Assembly: GCF_024679095.1 (NCBI RefSeq)
Contig: NC_066528.1
Coordinates: 15,252,015 to 15,316,014, forward strand
DNA: 64,000 nucleotides
Direction of reading: 5' to 3'
Source: Eriocheir sinensis
Lineage: Eukaryota > Arthropoda > Malacostraca > Decapoda > Varunidae
The notes below the pieces were generated by a model, which saw nothing but the letters and a program-made list of their open reading frames with translations, did no database searches and was not told the DNA's origin. Below, one piece after another: positions 1-11,480 of this stretch. Within the stretch, counting starts at the first letter, position 1; the number at the start of each line of letters is the position of its first letter. A program made the position numbers and the translations under genes.

Positions 1-224
1 GGGAGGAGAGATGGTGCTCCGCAGAATGAAAGTTAGAGCAAAGTCCACGAATGTTGCAAAGGTTAATGAAAAGAAAGTTAGAAGAGTTAGCAGGACACCT
101 CTTGTGGTCATCGGCAAATAGGGAGTCCAATCCGGGGGCATTAATGGTTCTCCCTCCATATTGGGACTCAGAGGCAATGTTCTTCTTTGCCAACATGAAT
201 TTTGAGCTTGGGGAAAAAAAAAAT
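1..224. other. Unassigned unique-looking sequence
   Basis: Mixed-composition DNA up to the first TG repeat. An open frame crosses it but runs straight into the TG repeat, and it shows no recognisable domain. I see no gene here. It could be a fragment of a dispersed repeat whose other copies lie outside the window. Confidence 0.4.

Positions 225-270
<46 letters not shown>
225..270. repeat. (TG)n microsatellite
   Basis: Uninterrupted TG dinucleotides after an A run. The following 271-598 is mixed sequence with a short G run near 492-505, and I see no gene in it. Confidence 0.95.
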
Positions 271-271
<1 letters not shown>

Positions 272-593
272 TGTGGTGTGGAGAGTAAGAGGATCCGTTG
301 TAGAGCTTTTTTCTTTTTTTACGTCGTGGCCTATTGCGGAACTACTCTCTGGTTTTAATTAATGAGACAACAGAGGAAACGGAAAAGGAGGACACAGGAA
401 GGGTTTTTGATAGGAGGCTTGAAGCACCCCCTCGCCTCCCGTATATACCTCACCGGGAGTAGCTTACGCCCGATTCGGCAGCTGTCTGACTAGGGGGGGG
501 GGGGAGTTGACAGGTGTGTGCGTGGGTGGACAGGTGTGAGGATAAAGGTGGAATGTGACAAGCAACCCAAATACCTGTGCAGAGAGATGATGT

Positions 594-693
<100 letters not shown>

Positions 694-699
694 CGCCCA

Positions 700-1000
700 C
701 ACCCTGTCACCCCCTCCCCTCCTATCCCTCCCTCCCCCCCGGCCACACCCAATAGCACCCTTCACCACTATCAACACCATCACTGCACCGCGTCACCATT
801 ATCGCCACCATCACTGCAGCCATCACGCCCACCACCGATATCACCATCACCGTCACTACCATCACCACCACCACCACCACCACCACCACGCCCCCGTTTC
901 GCTGGCTAACTCCCATCACCTCCAGTATCAGCGCCACCATCACCACCATCACCTCCGCCACGCCCATGTCACTCTCACTATCGCTAATAACTCATAATTA
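700..1000. repeat. CAC/CAT/CCT-rich degenerate simple repeat
   Basis: C-rich, then imperfect CAC and ATC trinucleotides (pure CAC around 859-890). It joins the CTA arrays that follow. Confidence 0.8.
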
Positions 1001-1031
1001 CTGTCGCTATAATGATGATGAATAAAACCAA

Positions 1032-1069
<38 letters not shown>

Positions 1070-1117
1070 TTAATTTCCCTCTTCTATTTCTACTCCTCTT
1101 CCTTCTACTGCTGCCTT

Positions 1118-1198
<81 letters not shown>
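1032..1198. repeat. (CTA)n compound microsatellite
   Basis: Two CTA/ACT trinucleotide runs (about 1032-1068 and 1123-1198) are separated by a short CT-rich spacer. Confidence 0.93.
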
Positions 1199-1254
1199 AG
1201 CATTGTCACAGTCATACCAACCTCACCATCAACCACAATCACCATCACAATCAT

Positions 1255-2130
<876 letters not shown>

Positions 2131-2245
2131 TGTAGCAATAAGTGGGGGACAAATTTTTCCCATCACACGAACACATGGACACATACAGAAGGTGAGCATT
2201 CGGCTTAGTTACCTTCCCGGCCCTTACCTGTCCGTTACATAACCC

Positions 2246-2249
<4 letters not shown>

Positions 2250-2292
<43 letters not shown>

Positions 2293-2430
2293 ACCCCCCC
2301 ACCCCCTTCTTTCCTTCTCTCTCTCTTTCTCATTTCCTTCCCTTCCTTTCCTCCCTCCTTCTTTACTCTTTCTTCTCTTGGTTTTTCCTTCCCCCTCTTT
2401 CCCTTCTTACGAGCGCTCCACAAAAATAGC
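2250..2430. repeat. (TG)n followed by polypyrimidine tract
   Basis: TG repeat at about 2250-2291, a C run, then CTTT/CCTT pyrimidines to about 2408. This is the only pyrimidine stretch within the otherwise purine-rich left part. Confidence 0.9.
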
Positions 2431-2469
2431 TGTACATGTGTTTAATTTGCTTAGTTTAGTTTACTTTCT

Positions 2470-3720
2470 GAAGAGATGAGAGAGGAGAAAATTGAGGAGA
2501 GAGTCGAAAGATTAGGAGATGAGGAAATGAGAGATGCAACGGGCGAGGAAGAGATTTAAGAGGAGAAAGAGTGAGGTAGAGAATAGATGTAGGAAGATAA
2601 AGAAAGAGAATGAGAGGGAAGAAAAGATAGGAGAGAAAATGAGGGAGAGAAGAGATTTACGAAGACAAAGGAAGAAGAAAGAATGAGAGAGAAAAGAAGA
2701 TAGGAGGAGAGAAAATGAGGAAGAGTAAACAAATGTAGAACGTGGTACAGGAAAAAGAGAATGAGAGGGAAGAGAAAATAAGAGGAGAGAAAAGGAAAGA
2801 AAGAAGAGATGAAGGAATATAAAAGAAGAGAGAATGAGAGGAAAAGCGAGTTAACAGAAGAGAAAATGAGGAAGAGAAAACAAATGTAGAACGTGGTACA
2901 GGAAGAAGAGAATGAGAGTGAAGAGAAAATAAGAGGAGAGGAAAAAGAAAGAAGAGATAAAGTAATAAAAAAGAAGAGAATTTGAAGAAAGACGAAATAA
3001 GAAAAGTAGAAGAGAAAATGAGGAAGAGAAAACAGATGTAGAACGTGGTACAGGGAAAAGAGAATGAAAGGGAAGAGAAAATAAGAGAAAAGAAGAAGAA
3101 AGAAAAGATGAAGGAATATAAAAGAAGAGAAAATGAGAGGAAATGAGGAAGAGAAAACAAATGTAAAACGTGGTACAGAAAGAAGAGAATGAGAGGGAAG
3201 AGAAAATAAGAGAAAAGAAGAAGAAAGAAGAGATGAAGGAATATAAAAGAAGAGAAAATGGGAGGAAATGAGGAAGAGAAAACAAATGTAAAACGTGGTA
3301 CAGAAAGAAGAGAATGAGAGTGAAGAGAAAATAAGAGGAGAGAAAGGGAAAGAAGAGATGAAGGAATATAAAAAGAGAAAATGAGAGGAAATGAGGAAGA
3401 GAAAACAAATGTAAAACGTGGTGCAGAAAGAAGAGAATGAGAGGAAAGAGAAAATAAGAGAAAAGAAGAAGAAAGAAAAGATGAAGGAATATAAAAGAAG
3501 AGAGAATGAAAGGAAATGAGGAAGAGAAAACAAATGTAAAACGTGGTACAGAAAGAAGAGAATGAGAGGGAAGAGAAAATAAGAGGAGAGAAAGGGAAAG
3601 AAAAGATGAAGGAATATAAAAGAAGAGAAAATGAGAGGAAATGAAGAAGAAAAGACAGATGTTGCACGTGATAAAGGAAGAGGAAAAGAAAAAAAAGAAT
3701 AAACAAAAAAAGAACCTTCG
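2470..3720. repeat. Polypurine tandem repeat, ~125-bp and ~151-bp units
   Basis: The landmark ACGTGGTACA recurs at 2740, 2891, 3043, 3168, 3293, 3416 (one change) and 3541, with a decayed copy near 3673. Spacings are 151, 152, 125, 125, 123 and 125, so the longer unit carries an extra ~26 bp. Each unit is made of GAGGAAGAGAAAAC and AGAGATGAAGGAATATAAAAG-like blocks. Long Phe/Ser/Leu frames on the minus strand are artefacts of the repeat. Confidence 0.9.
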
Positions 3721-4299
3721 AATAAATTTTAAAAAAGGAAACAGGGACGTGACCAAACCGAGCATAAAAAAACGATGGTGAAATTAAGTTTACGAAAAAA
3801 AAAAGAAACATGTCCAATTTCTTTCGTTAACGTTTATTTTAGGAGCTTAGAAGAAAACGGCGCCACTGAGTCACAACATCAAGGCCGCACAACATCCTGA
3901 AGTAAAAACATTGAATAAGAGTGAACATAAAGAACTGTAGCCTATAAACCAAGCCGTAAAGGTGGAAATGGATGATTATAGCGCCCGTGATAAAGACTCC
4001 AGACGTGAGGGTGTTAACGCAAAATACTTGTTTACATAATATTTTGTTAAACTTTCACATGAAAATAATAATAGAGAAGTATGAAAATAATAATAGAGAA
4101 GTACTTATTAATTCTTCAAAACAAAACTAACATGTACTTTTAATTTTACCTACAATTTATGTTTCATTGAACATATACTTGGGTGGAAAAGTTTTAATAT
4201 TGCAAGACTGAACAACGAAACCAAAAACTCATATTAAACAGCAAAAACAAAAACTTGAAGCTGTGAACGCCAAAAATAAACTAGAAATTATAAGCAATT
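3721..4299. other. AT-rich unassigned interval
   Basis: Ordinary mixed AT-rich sequence separating two purine blocks. It contains a short direct duplication of about 22 bp at 4058-4102. I see no coding frame with recognisable content. Confidence 0.5.
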
Positions 4300-4833
4300 C
4301 AGGGATGGAGTATTCGTATTCGGTATCCGTATTCGAATACATTCGAATACCGTTTTTGGGTGTAGTCGTATTCGAATGATAATTGATAGGAATCAAATTA
4401 TTTACATTCGTATTCGAATAATAATTGATGAAATCACACAACTCTCATTCGTATTCGAAAACAAGGGAAAAAAATTCGTATTCTGCGAATAATTCATAGT
4501 CTGATGGATACCTCAAAATTTATTATCAGAACTAACAGCCGTATTTAAGGTAAGTGTGATATCCCTGTATTGAATACTTGCACCAGTGGTAAGTCACTGT
4601 TCATGAGCTCATTTTACAGTGCATAATTTTAGAACAGTGCTGTACCCAGTTACGCCAAGAAGGTATTTTTCAATGAAAAGTATTCGTGAATGAATTCGTG
4701 AATACTTTCAAAAAGTATTCACATTTGTATTCGAATTAAAAACATTTCGGTGTATTCGAATTTGTATTCGTATTCGTCTCAAACTGAAGTATTCGTGTTC
4801 GAATACACGACTCTGGTATTCACTCAACCCCTG
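4300..4833. mobile_element. Non-autonomous hAT-like TIR element, TATTCG-rich
   Basis: The left end starts CAGGGATGGAGTATTCG and the right end, on the opposite strand, reads CAGGGGTTGAGTGAATAC, so the termini form imperfect inverted repeats. Both subterminal regions are full of the palindromic words TATTCGAATAC and GTATTCG (4311-4480 and 4678-4810). The middle (about 4490-4670) is unrelated filler with no transposase. A 68-bp relative at 16611-16678 has the same ends and a perfect 8-bp target duplication, which supports the assignment. The 8 bp flanking this copy do not match, so either it is old or the edges are slightly off. CAGGG termini and 8-bp duplications are typical of the hAT superfamily. 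Confidence 0.65.
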
Positions 4834-4934
4834 GACTTTAAAGAAAACTAAACAAAAACAAAAATTAAAATAAATAACAAACACTTCACACAATTTTTTC
4901 TTTCCCCTCAAACAAACAAACAAACAAACCTTAC

Positions 4935-4937
<3 letters not shown>

Positions 4938-4996
<59 letters not shown>
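4938..4996. repeat. (CA)n microsatellite
   Basis: Uninterrupted CA units after a short AAAC repeat (4912-4928). The 4997-5220 stretch that follows is mixed sequence. Confidence 0.96.
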
Positions 4997-4998
<2 letters not shown>

Positions 4999-5224
4999 CA
5001 CTAAAACAAAATATTCACAAACAAACAAAAACGGGAACCTTACATAATCAACACCGCCCTTAACACACTTTTTCAGACGCTAACAAAAATAACTCCGCCC
5101 TCGCCACTCTATTAAACCTTACGTGGGTTCGAACCCCCGACACCCCCTCAGCCACCCACAGCCACCCAGCCAGACAGCGACCCCCTTGGCGGCCCTAATG
5201 ATGCTTATTTCTGGCGTGAGTGTA

Positions 5225-6420
5225 GTGGCGGAGGAGGAGGAGGAGGAGGAGGAGGAGGAGGAGGAAGGGGAAATACGAGTAGGAGGAAGGAAGGAAGGAA
5301 AGAGATGATAAAGGAAGGCGAAGGAAAGAAGAAGAGAATTAAGATATGTAAATGACAGGAAGGAAAGAGAACAACGACAAAAGGAAGGAAGAAAGGGAGG
5401 AAGGAAGGAAGGAAGGAAGAGGCGGACTGATAAAAAAAACGGACGAAAGAAAAACAGGAGGAAGAGGAAAGGGAAGTAGAGGAAGAAAAGGAAAGTTGAA
5501 ATGGAGTAGATAGGAAGGAAGGAAGGAAAAAGCTGATAAAGAAAGGAAGAGGAAGGGGAGAAGATAATTAAGATTATGTAACTAACGGAAAAGGAAGAGA
5601 AGTGGAGATAGGAAGAAAGGAGAGAGTTAAAAGAAGACAGAAAAAGGGAAGGAGGAGGAGGAAGAGGAAGGTTGAAGAGGAGACAGATGAAAGGAAGGAA
5701 GGAAAGGCAGATAGGGAAGATGAAGGAAAGGAAGCTGAGAAGGAAGAGGAAGATTAAAAAGGAAACAGATGAGAGGAAAGAAGGAAAAGATGACAGGGAA
5801 GATGAAGGCAAGGACGAAGAAGAAGGAGGAAAAGGAAGATTAGAGACAGATGGAAGGAAGGAAGAAAGGGAGGGCTTGATAAAGAAAGGTAAGGAAAGGA
5901 AGAAGCGAAATGGGATTGTAAATAACGGAAAAGAAAGAGAAATGGAGATAATTGGAAGGAAGGAAAGAAGAGACAAAAGTAGACAGAAGAAAGGAAGGAG
6001 GGAGGAGAGAGAAGAAAGAAAAGAAAGAAGGAAGGAAGAAGAAGAGGGGGAAGAAGAAAATAACTAATGGAAAGAAAGAGAAAAGAAAGAGAGATAAGAG
6101 AGGAAGGAAGAAAGAAGAATAAGAAGAAAGGAGAAGAGAAGAGGAAGAGGAGGGAAAAGAAGGAGAAAGGAAGGAAGGAGAGAGATGATAAAGGAAGAGG
6201 AAGGGAATGGAGAATGAAGATAATGCAAATGGCAGAAAGGGAAGAGAAATGAGGATCAGAGGAAGGAAGTGAGAGAGGGAAAAGCTGATAAAGGAAGGAA
6301 GAAGGAAAGGAAATAGAGACCTGAGATTTTGTAAACGAGAGGAAGGAAAAAAAAAAGATAGCCATAAAAAAATGTAGAAAAAAAGTAAAAATATAGAAGT
6401 AGGTCAGAAAAAGACATAAA
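5225..6420. repeat. Polypurine tract (GGA, GGAA, GAAA)
   Basis: It opens with a (GGA)n run at about 5231-5267. The rest is degenerate AAGGAAGG/GAAGAGGAAG sequence with recurring GATAAAGGAAGG and AAATGGAGATAA words roughly every 130-200 bp, so it is a decayed higher-order tandem repeat. No gene is evident. Confidence 0.85.
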
Positions 6421-6439
6421 AAGGAAATTAAAAGGAAAA

Positions 6440-8125
6440 GTGAAAAGGAAAATATATGAAAAAGGAAAACATGTTAAAAGGAAAAGATATGAAAATTAAC
6501 ATGAAAAAGGAAAACATGTTGAGAGGAAAAGATATGAAAATTAACATGAAAAAGGAAAACATGTTGAAAGGAAAAGATATGAAAATTAAGATGAAAAAGG
6601 AAAACATGTTGAAAGGAAAAGATATGAAAATTAACATGAAAAAGAAAAACATGTTGAAAGGAAAAGATCTGAAAATTAACATGAAAAAGAAAAACATGTT
6701 GAAAGGAAAAGATATGAAAATTAACATGAAAAAGGAAAACATGTTGAGGAAAAGATATGAAAATTAACATGAAAAAGGAAAACATGTTGAGGAAAAGATA
6801 TGAAAATTAACATGAAAAAGGAAAACATGTTGAGGAAAAGATATGAAAATTAACATGAAAAAAGGAAAACATGTTGAAAGGAAAAGATATGAAAATTAAC
6901 ATGAAAAAGGAAAACATGTTGGGAGGAAAATATCTGAAAATTAACATGAAAAAGAAAAACATGTTGGGAGGAAAATATCTGAAAATTAACATGAAAAAGA
7001 AAAACATGTTGAGGAAAAGATATGAAAATTAACATGAAAAAAGGAAAACATGTTGAGGAAAAGATATGAAAATTAACATGAAAAAAGGAAAACATGTTGA
7101 AAGGAAAAGATATGAAAATTAACATGAAAAAGGAAAACATGTTCAGAGGAAAAGACCTGAAAATTAACATGAAAAAGGAAAACATGTTGAGGAAAAGATA
7201 TGAAAATTAACATGAAAAAAGGAAAACATGTTGAAAGGAAAAGATATGAAAATTAACATGAAAAAGGAAAACATGTTCAGAGGAAAAGACCTGAAAATTA
7301 ACATGAAAAAGGAAAACATGTTGAAAGGAAAAGATATGAAAATTAACATGAAAAAGGAAAACATGTTGAAAGGAAGAGATATGAAAATTAACATGAAAAA
7401 GGAAAACATTTTGAAAAGAAAACCTGAAAATTAACATGAAAAAGGAAAACATGTTGAAAGGAAAAGATGAAAATTAAGATGAAAAAGAAAACATGTTGAA
7501 AGGAAAAGACCTGAAAATTAACATGAAAAAGAAAAACATGTTGGGAGGAAAAGATCTGAAAATTAACATGAAAAAGGAAAACATGTTGAAAGGAAAAGAT
7601 ATGAAAATTAAGATGAAAAAGAAAAACATGTTGAGGAAAAGATATGAAAATTAACATGAAAAAGGAAAACATGTTGAAAGGAAAAGATATGAAAATTAAC
7701 ATGAAAAAGAAAAACATGTTGAAAGGAAAAGATCTGAAAATTAACATGAAAAAGGAAAACATGTTGAAAGGAAAAGACCTGAAAATTAACATGAAAAAGA
7801 AAAACATGTTGAAAGGAAAAGATCTGAAAATTAACATGAAAAAGGAAAACATGTTGAAAGGAAAATATCTGAAAATTAACATGAAAAAGAAAAACATGTT
7901 GAGGAAAAGATCTGAAAATTAACATGAAAAAGGAAAACATGTTAAGGAAAAGATCTGAAAATTACCATGAAAAAGGAAAACATGTTGAAAGGAAAAGACC
8001 TGAAAATTAACATGAAAAAGGAAAACATGTTGAAAGGAAAAGACCTGAAAATTAACATGAAAAAGGAAAACATGTTGAGAGGAAAAGATCTGAAAATTAA
8101 CATGAAAAAGGAAAAACATTGAAGA
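6440..8125. repeat. 45-bp minisatellite array (~38 copies)
   Basis: The unit contains AACATGAAAAAGGAAAACATG, then TTGAAAGGAAAAGATATG and AAAATT. TTAACATG recurs at 6496 and 6541, giving 45 bp; later units drop AAAG or single A to give 40-44 bp. Because 45 is a multiple of 3, both strands stay open (a 15-residue Met/Lys-rich repeat on the plus strand, Phe-rich on the minus), but length variants shift the frame repeatedly, so it is not a gene. Each unit carries the palindrome AACATGTT. Confidence 0.95.
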
Positions 8126-8179
8126 AGAAAAGAATATTAAAGTGAAAATAGATCCCCCTTACCATCGAGCCTTTATAAA

Positions 8180-8900
8180 TCTAAGAGGTAAAGAAGGACG
8201 GAAGGAGAGGAAGGAGGCAAGGAAGAAAGGAAAAAGGGAGGAAAGGAGACAAAAGAAGATGGAAGGAAAGAAGAAGGGCGAGAGCGATAACCGAAACTGA
8301 TAGGGAGTGAAAAGGGAGAAGGTTGAACTTGCAAAACACGAAAGAAAACAAAAAAAAAAGGAAATAAAACTCGGCGAAATTTCAATTACGAATATACGAA
8401 CAGGAAAAAAAAGTAATTATATAAAACCAAATGAAACAAAAGAGAAAGTGATGATAAACAGGTGGACAGGTGTAAAGGAGAAGGATGGAAAATGGAGAGG
8501 AGGGGAAGGGATGTGAGAAAATGAAGGAAGAGAAAGAAGGGTAGAAGGAAGGAAGGGAAGGAGAAGAGAGAGAAGGAGGAAGGAGGGATGTAAGGGAAGG
8601 GATGCGAGAAAAAGAAGGAAGAGAAAGAAGGGTAGAAGAAGGAAGGGAAGGAGAAGAGAGAGAAGGAGGAAGGAGGGATGCAAGGGAAGGGATGCGAGAA
8701 AAAGAAGAAAGAAAAGAAAGGGTAGAAGGAAGGAAGGGAAGGAGGAGAGACAGGAGGAGAAGAGTGGAGGAGAGGAGGAAGGAGGGATGCAAGAGTGACG
8801 AGTGAAGGTGAAATTGAAACCAAAAAAGGCCCCGAGAGGAGGAAGAGGAAACCATTTAGATAAGAGAGATGAAAGGAAGTAGAAGAGGACGGGGAGGATT
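8180..8900. repeat. Polypurine tract with ~85-95 bp tandem units
   Basis: The words GAGGGATG-AAGGGAAGGGATG and GAGAAAATGAAGGAAGAG/GAGAAAAAGAAGGAAGAG recur near 8510, 8600 and 8690. This gives three tandem units of GGAA-type purine sequence. The flanks are degenerate purine DNA. Confidence 0.75.
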
Positions 8901-9075
8901 TATAGCTAGCAACAGATAAGATATAGTAATGATGCATGGGAAGTTGAGAAGTTAAATAAATACCCATCAGCGTAAGGAGGCAGGAAAATGTAACAAAATG
9001 GAGAGGAAGGAATACACGACCACACGCCTAATGTATTATGAACGCTTTGTGTGCACGCAGTAGGTGAACCCACGG

Positions 9076-9130
9076 TCGGTATTCTGAAACGTTTCCTTCA
9101 CTCACATCAACTATTTCTAAAGGGCAAAAA
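9076..9130 (+). mobile_element. Fragment of dispersed TIR-like repeat B
   Basis: TCGGTATTCTGAAACGTTTCC followed by CTCACATCAACTATTTCTAAAGGGCAAAAA matches the end of the element at 20688-20904 (opposite orientation) and those near 52390 and 56112. Confidence 0.55.
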
Positions 9131-9154
9131 AGCCGCTTCTCTGTAGGAAAACCA

Positions 9155-9440
9155 ACCCAGTAAGTGAACCCAAACATCACAGAACTCAAGACAGAGCACT
9201 GGGTGAAAAGGATGGAATTAGAACCTTCGGCAGGGCAGGGCGGAGTACACTAAGTGACGGGGGAGTGGCGGGCACGGTTCCGCTAAACCGCTAACCGCTA
9301 ATTAGCATCTCTACAATAACACCCAGTAAGTGAACCCAAAAACTACAGACCTCAATAGAAACAGAATTATGTTAAAAAGATGGAATTAGAACCTTTAGCG
9401 GCGGGGCAGGGCGGAGTACACTAACACCAGATGCAGGAAA
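9155..9440. repeat. ~165-bp tandem duplication
   Basis: CCCAGTAAGTGAACCCAAA, GGATGGAATTAGAACCTT and GGGCAGGGCGGAGTACACTAA occur in order twice (9158-9255 and 9322-9424). The second copy lacks part of the spacer. I see no coding content. Confidence 0.75.
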
Positions 9441-9604
9441 AATGAACCCAAATTAAAACCTCAATGAACTCGCTCTCAACTCGGCTTTCTCCCGTACCCT
9501 CCACCCCTCAATTTCTTGCTCTTCGCGGTACACCCAAATACTCTCCATTCAGTAGCCTCAACACCCTGTCTCTTTCCACACCGTCTGCTCGCTACCGCCT
9601 GCAT

Positions 9605-10705
9605 GCTGAAAGGCTGGGAGGGGGAGGAAGGGGAGGGAAGGGAGGAAAGGGGAATGCAAGGGAGGGACGATGATGTAAGATTAAATTGGGGTGAGGGAAG
9701 GGAGAGAAGGGGAAGGGGTGTGGAAGAGAAGGGAAGGAAGGGGAGGGAGTGGAAAGGAAGGGAAGGGTAGGAAGGGCGGTACGATGATATAAGGGTAGGG
9801 TGGTGCGTGAATGAGGGGAGAAGGGAGAGAAAGGGAAGGGGTGTGGAAGAGAAGGGAAGGAAGGGAGGAGAGAGGAGGGATGAAACTGCGGTATGAAGAT
9901 GAAAGAAAGGGAGGGAGAAGGAAGAGAAGAAGGGGAAGGAATGGGAGAGATAGAGAAGGGAAGGAAAGGTTGAAGGGAAGGGAAGGGAAGGAGAGAAAGG
10001 TAGAGGAAGGGAAGGGAAGGGAAGGAGAGAAAGGTAGAGGAAGGGAAGGGAAGGGAAGAGAAGGGAAGGAGAGGAGAGAGAGGGAAATGCAAAGGAGAAT
10101 AAAGATGAAAGACTAAAGGGAGAAGGAAGGGAAGAAGAGGAAGGAATGGGAGAAAAAGAAGAAGGGAAAGGATGGGTAGAAGAAGGAAAGGGAAGGAGAA
10201 GAGACAAAAGAGGATGGATGGAAGAGGAAAACAAATATGCAAAACGAAGGGGGAGAGGAAAGAAAGGGAAGGGGTGGGGGAATGAGAGAAGGGAAGGAAG
10301 GGCAGAAGAAGGAAGGGAAGGAGAGGAAAACGGAGGAATGCAGGGAAAGAAGGGTAGAAGGAAGGGAAGGAGAGGAGAGGAAAAAGGAGTAATGCAAAGG
10401 AGGAATAGAGATGGAAGACAGAAGTAAAAGGAGAAGAATGGAAAAGGGAAAGAAATGGAAGGGATGGGAAGAAAAAGATAAGGGAAGGAAAGGTAGAGGA
10501 AGGAAGGGAAGGAGAAGAGAGAGAAGGATGGTACAAAAATGGGAATGAGGAGAAAAGGGAGAGAAAAAATGGGAAGGGAAGAGAGAAAAAGAAATAAGAG
10601 AAGGGAATGAAAGGTAAAGGAAGAGAAGGAGAGAAGAGAAGAAAGATGAGGGACTCAGATGAAAGGGTAGAAAGGGAAAAGGGGAAAAAGGGGTTGAGTA
10701 AATAT
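9605..10705. repeat. Polypurine tract (GGGAAGG type)
   Basis: Nearly pure A/G on the + strand, dominated by GGGAAGGAAGG, AAGGGAAGGG and GAGAAGGGA. Approximate units of 100-150 bp recur (landmarks GGGGTGTGGAAGAGAAGGGAAG at 9715 and 9839; GGTAGAGGAAGGGAAGGG at 9989 and 10031). No gene is evident. Confidence 0.85.
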
Positions 10706-10922
10706 GAGAAAAACATGAACGTAGATGAGATGAAGATAGATAAAGATGTAAATAGATAGATAGATAGAAGACTGAGGTGGGAGGAAAGGGGAGGAGAAGG
10801 GGAAAAAGAGGAAGAGAAGGAACAGGAGAGAAAAAGACGTACGAAGATGAGATAAAGATAGATGGAGATAGATAAAAAGACAGATAAAGTATAAATAGAG
10901 AGAGAGGACTTGAAGTAACTGA

Positions 10923-11019
<97 letters not shown>

Positions 11020-11480
11020 TGGGTGAAAGGAAGTGAGAAAAAGGAGAACAGGAGGAACACAGATAAGATAGATAGATAGATAGATAAATGTATAAATAAA
11101 GAGAGAGATGACTTGAAGTGTGAGGAGGGAAGGAAGGGAGAAAAGGAAGGAGATGAAGGGAAGTGATAATTAGGGGAACAGGAAGAACATAGATAAGATA
11201 GATAGATAGAAAGATAGATAGATAAATGTATAAAAAGAGAGAGAGATAAGACTTGAAGTGGGTGGAGGGAAGGAGAAGAGAAAATAGCGAAGGGAAGTGG
11301 GGAAAAGGAGAACAGGAGGAACATAGATAAGATAGATAGATAGATAGATAAATGCAGAAATAGAGAGAGAAGACTTGAAGCTGGTAGAGGGAAGGAAAGG
11401 AGAAGAGAAAATAGATGAAGGAGAGCGAGAAAAAGGGGAACAGGAGGAACGAAGAAGAGATATACGAGGACAAAAAGATA
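10706..11480. repeat. GATA/GA tandem repeat (~130-150 bp units) with (GA)n core
   Basis: Blocks of GATAGATAGATA, GACTTGAAGTG and GAACAGGAGGAAC repeat about every 130-150 bp (near 10820, 11046, 11178, 11310 and 11440). One unit has expanded into a (GA)n run at about 10926-11016. Confidence 0.85.

Noticed and set aside
2556..3817. Overlapping minus-strand frames of 300-390 codons in three frames at once
   Set aside because: Polypyrimidine DNA contains almost no stop codons in any frame, so simultaneous long frames are expected. They follow the 125/151-bp repeat.
5120..5140. GGGTTCGAACCCCCG, resembling a tRNA T-arm / B box
   Set aside because: No matching D-arm, anticodon arm or acceptor stem can be drawn around it; at most a SINE scrap.
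6456..7940. Met/Lys-rich plus-strand and Phe-rich minus-strand repeat proteins
   Set aside because: The 45-bp minisatellite keeps frames open by arithmetic; unit-length variants shift the frame many times.
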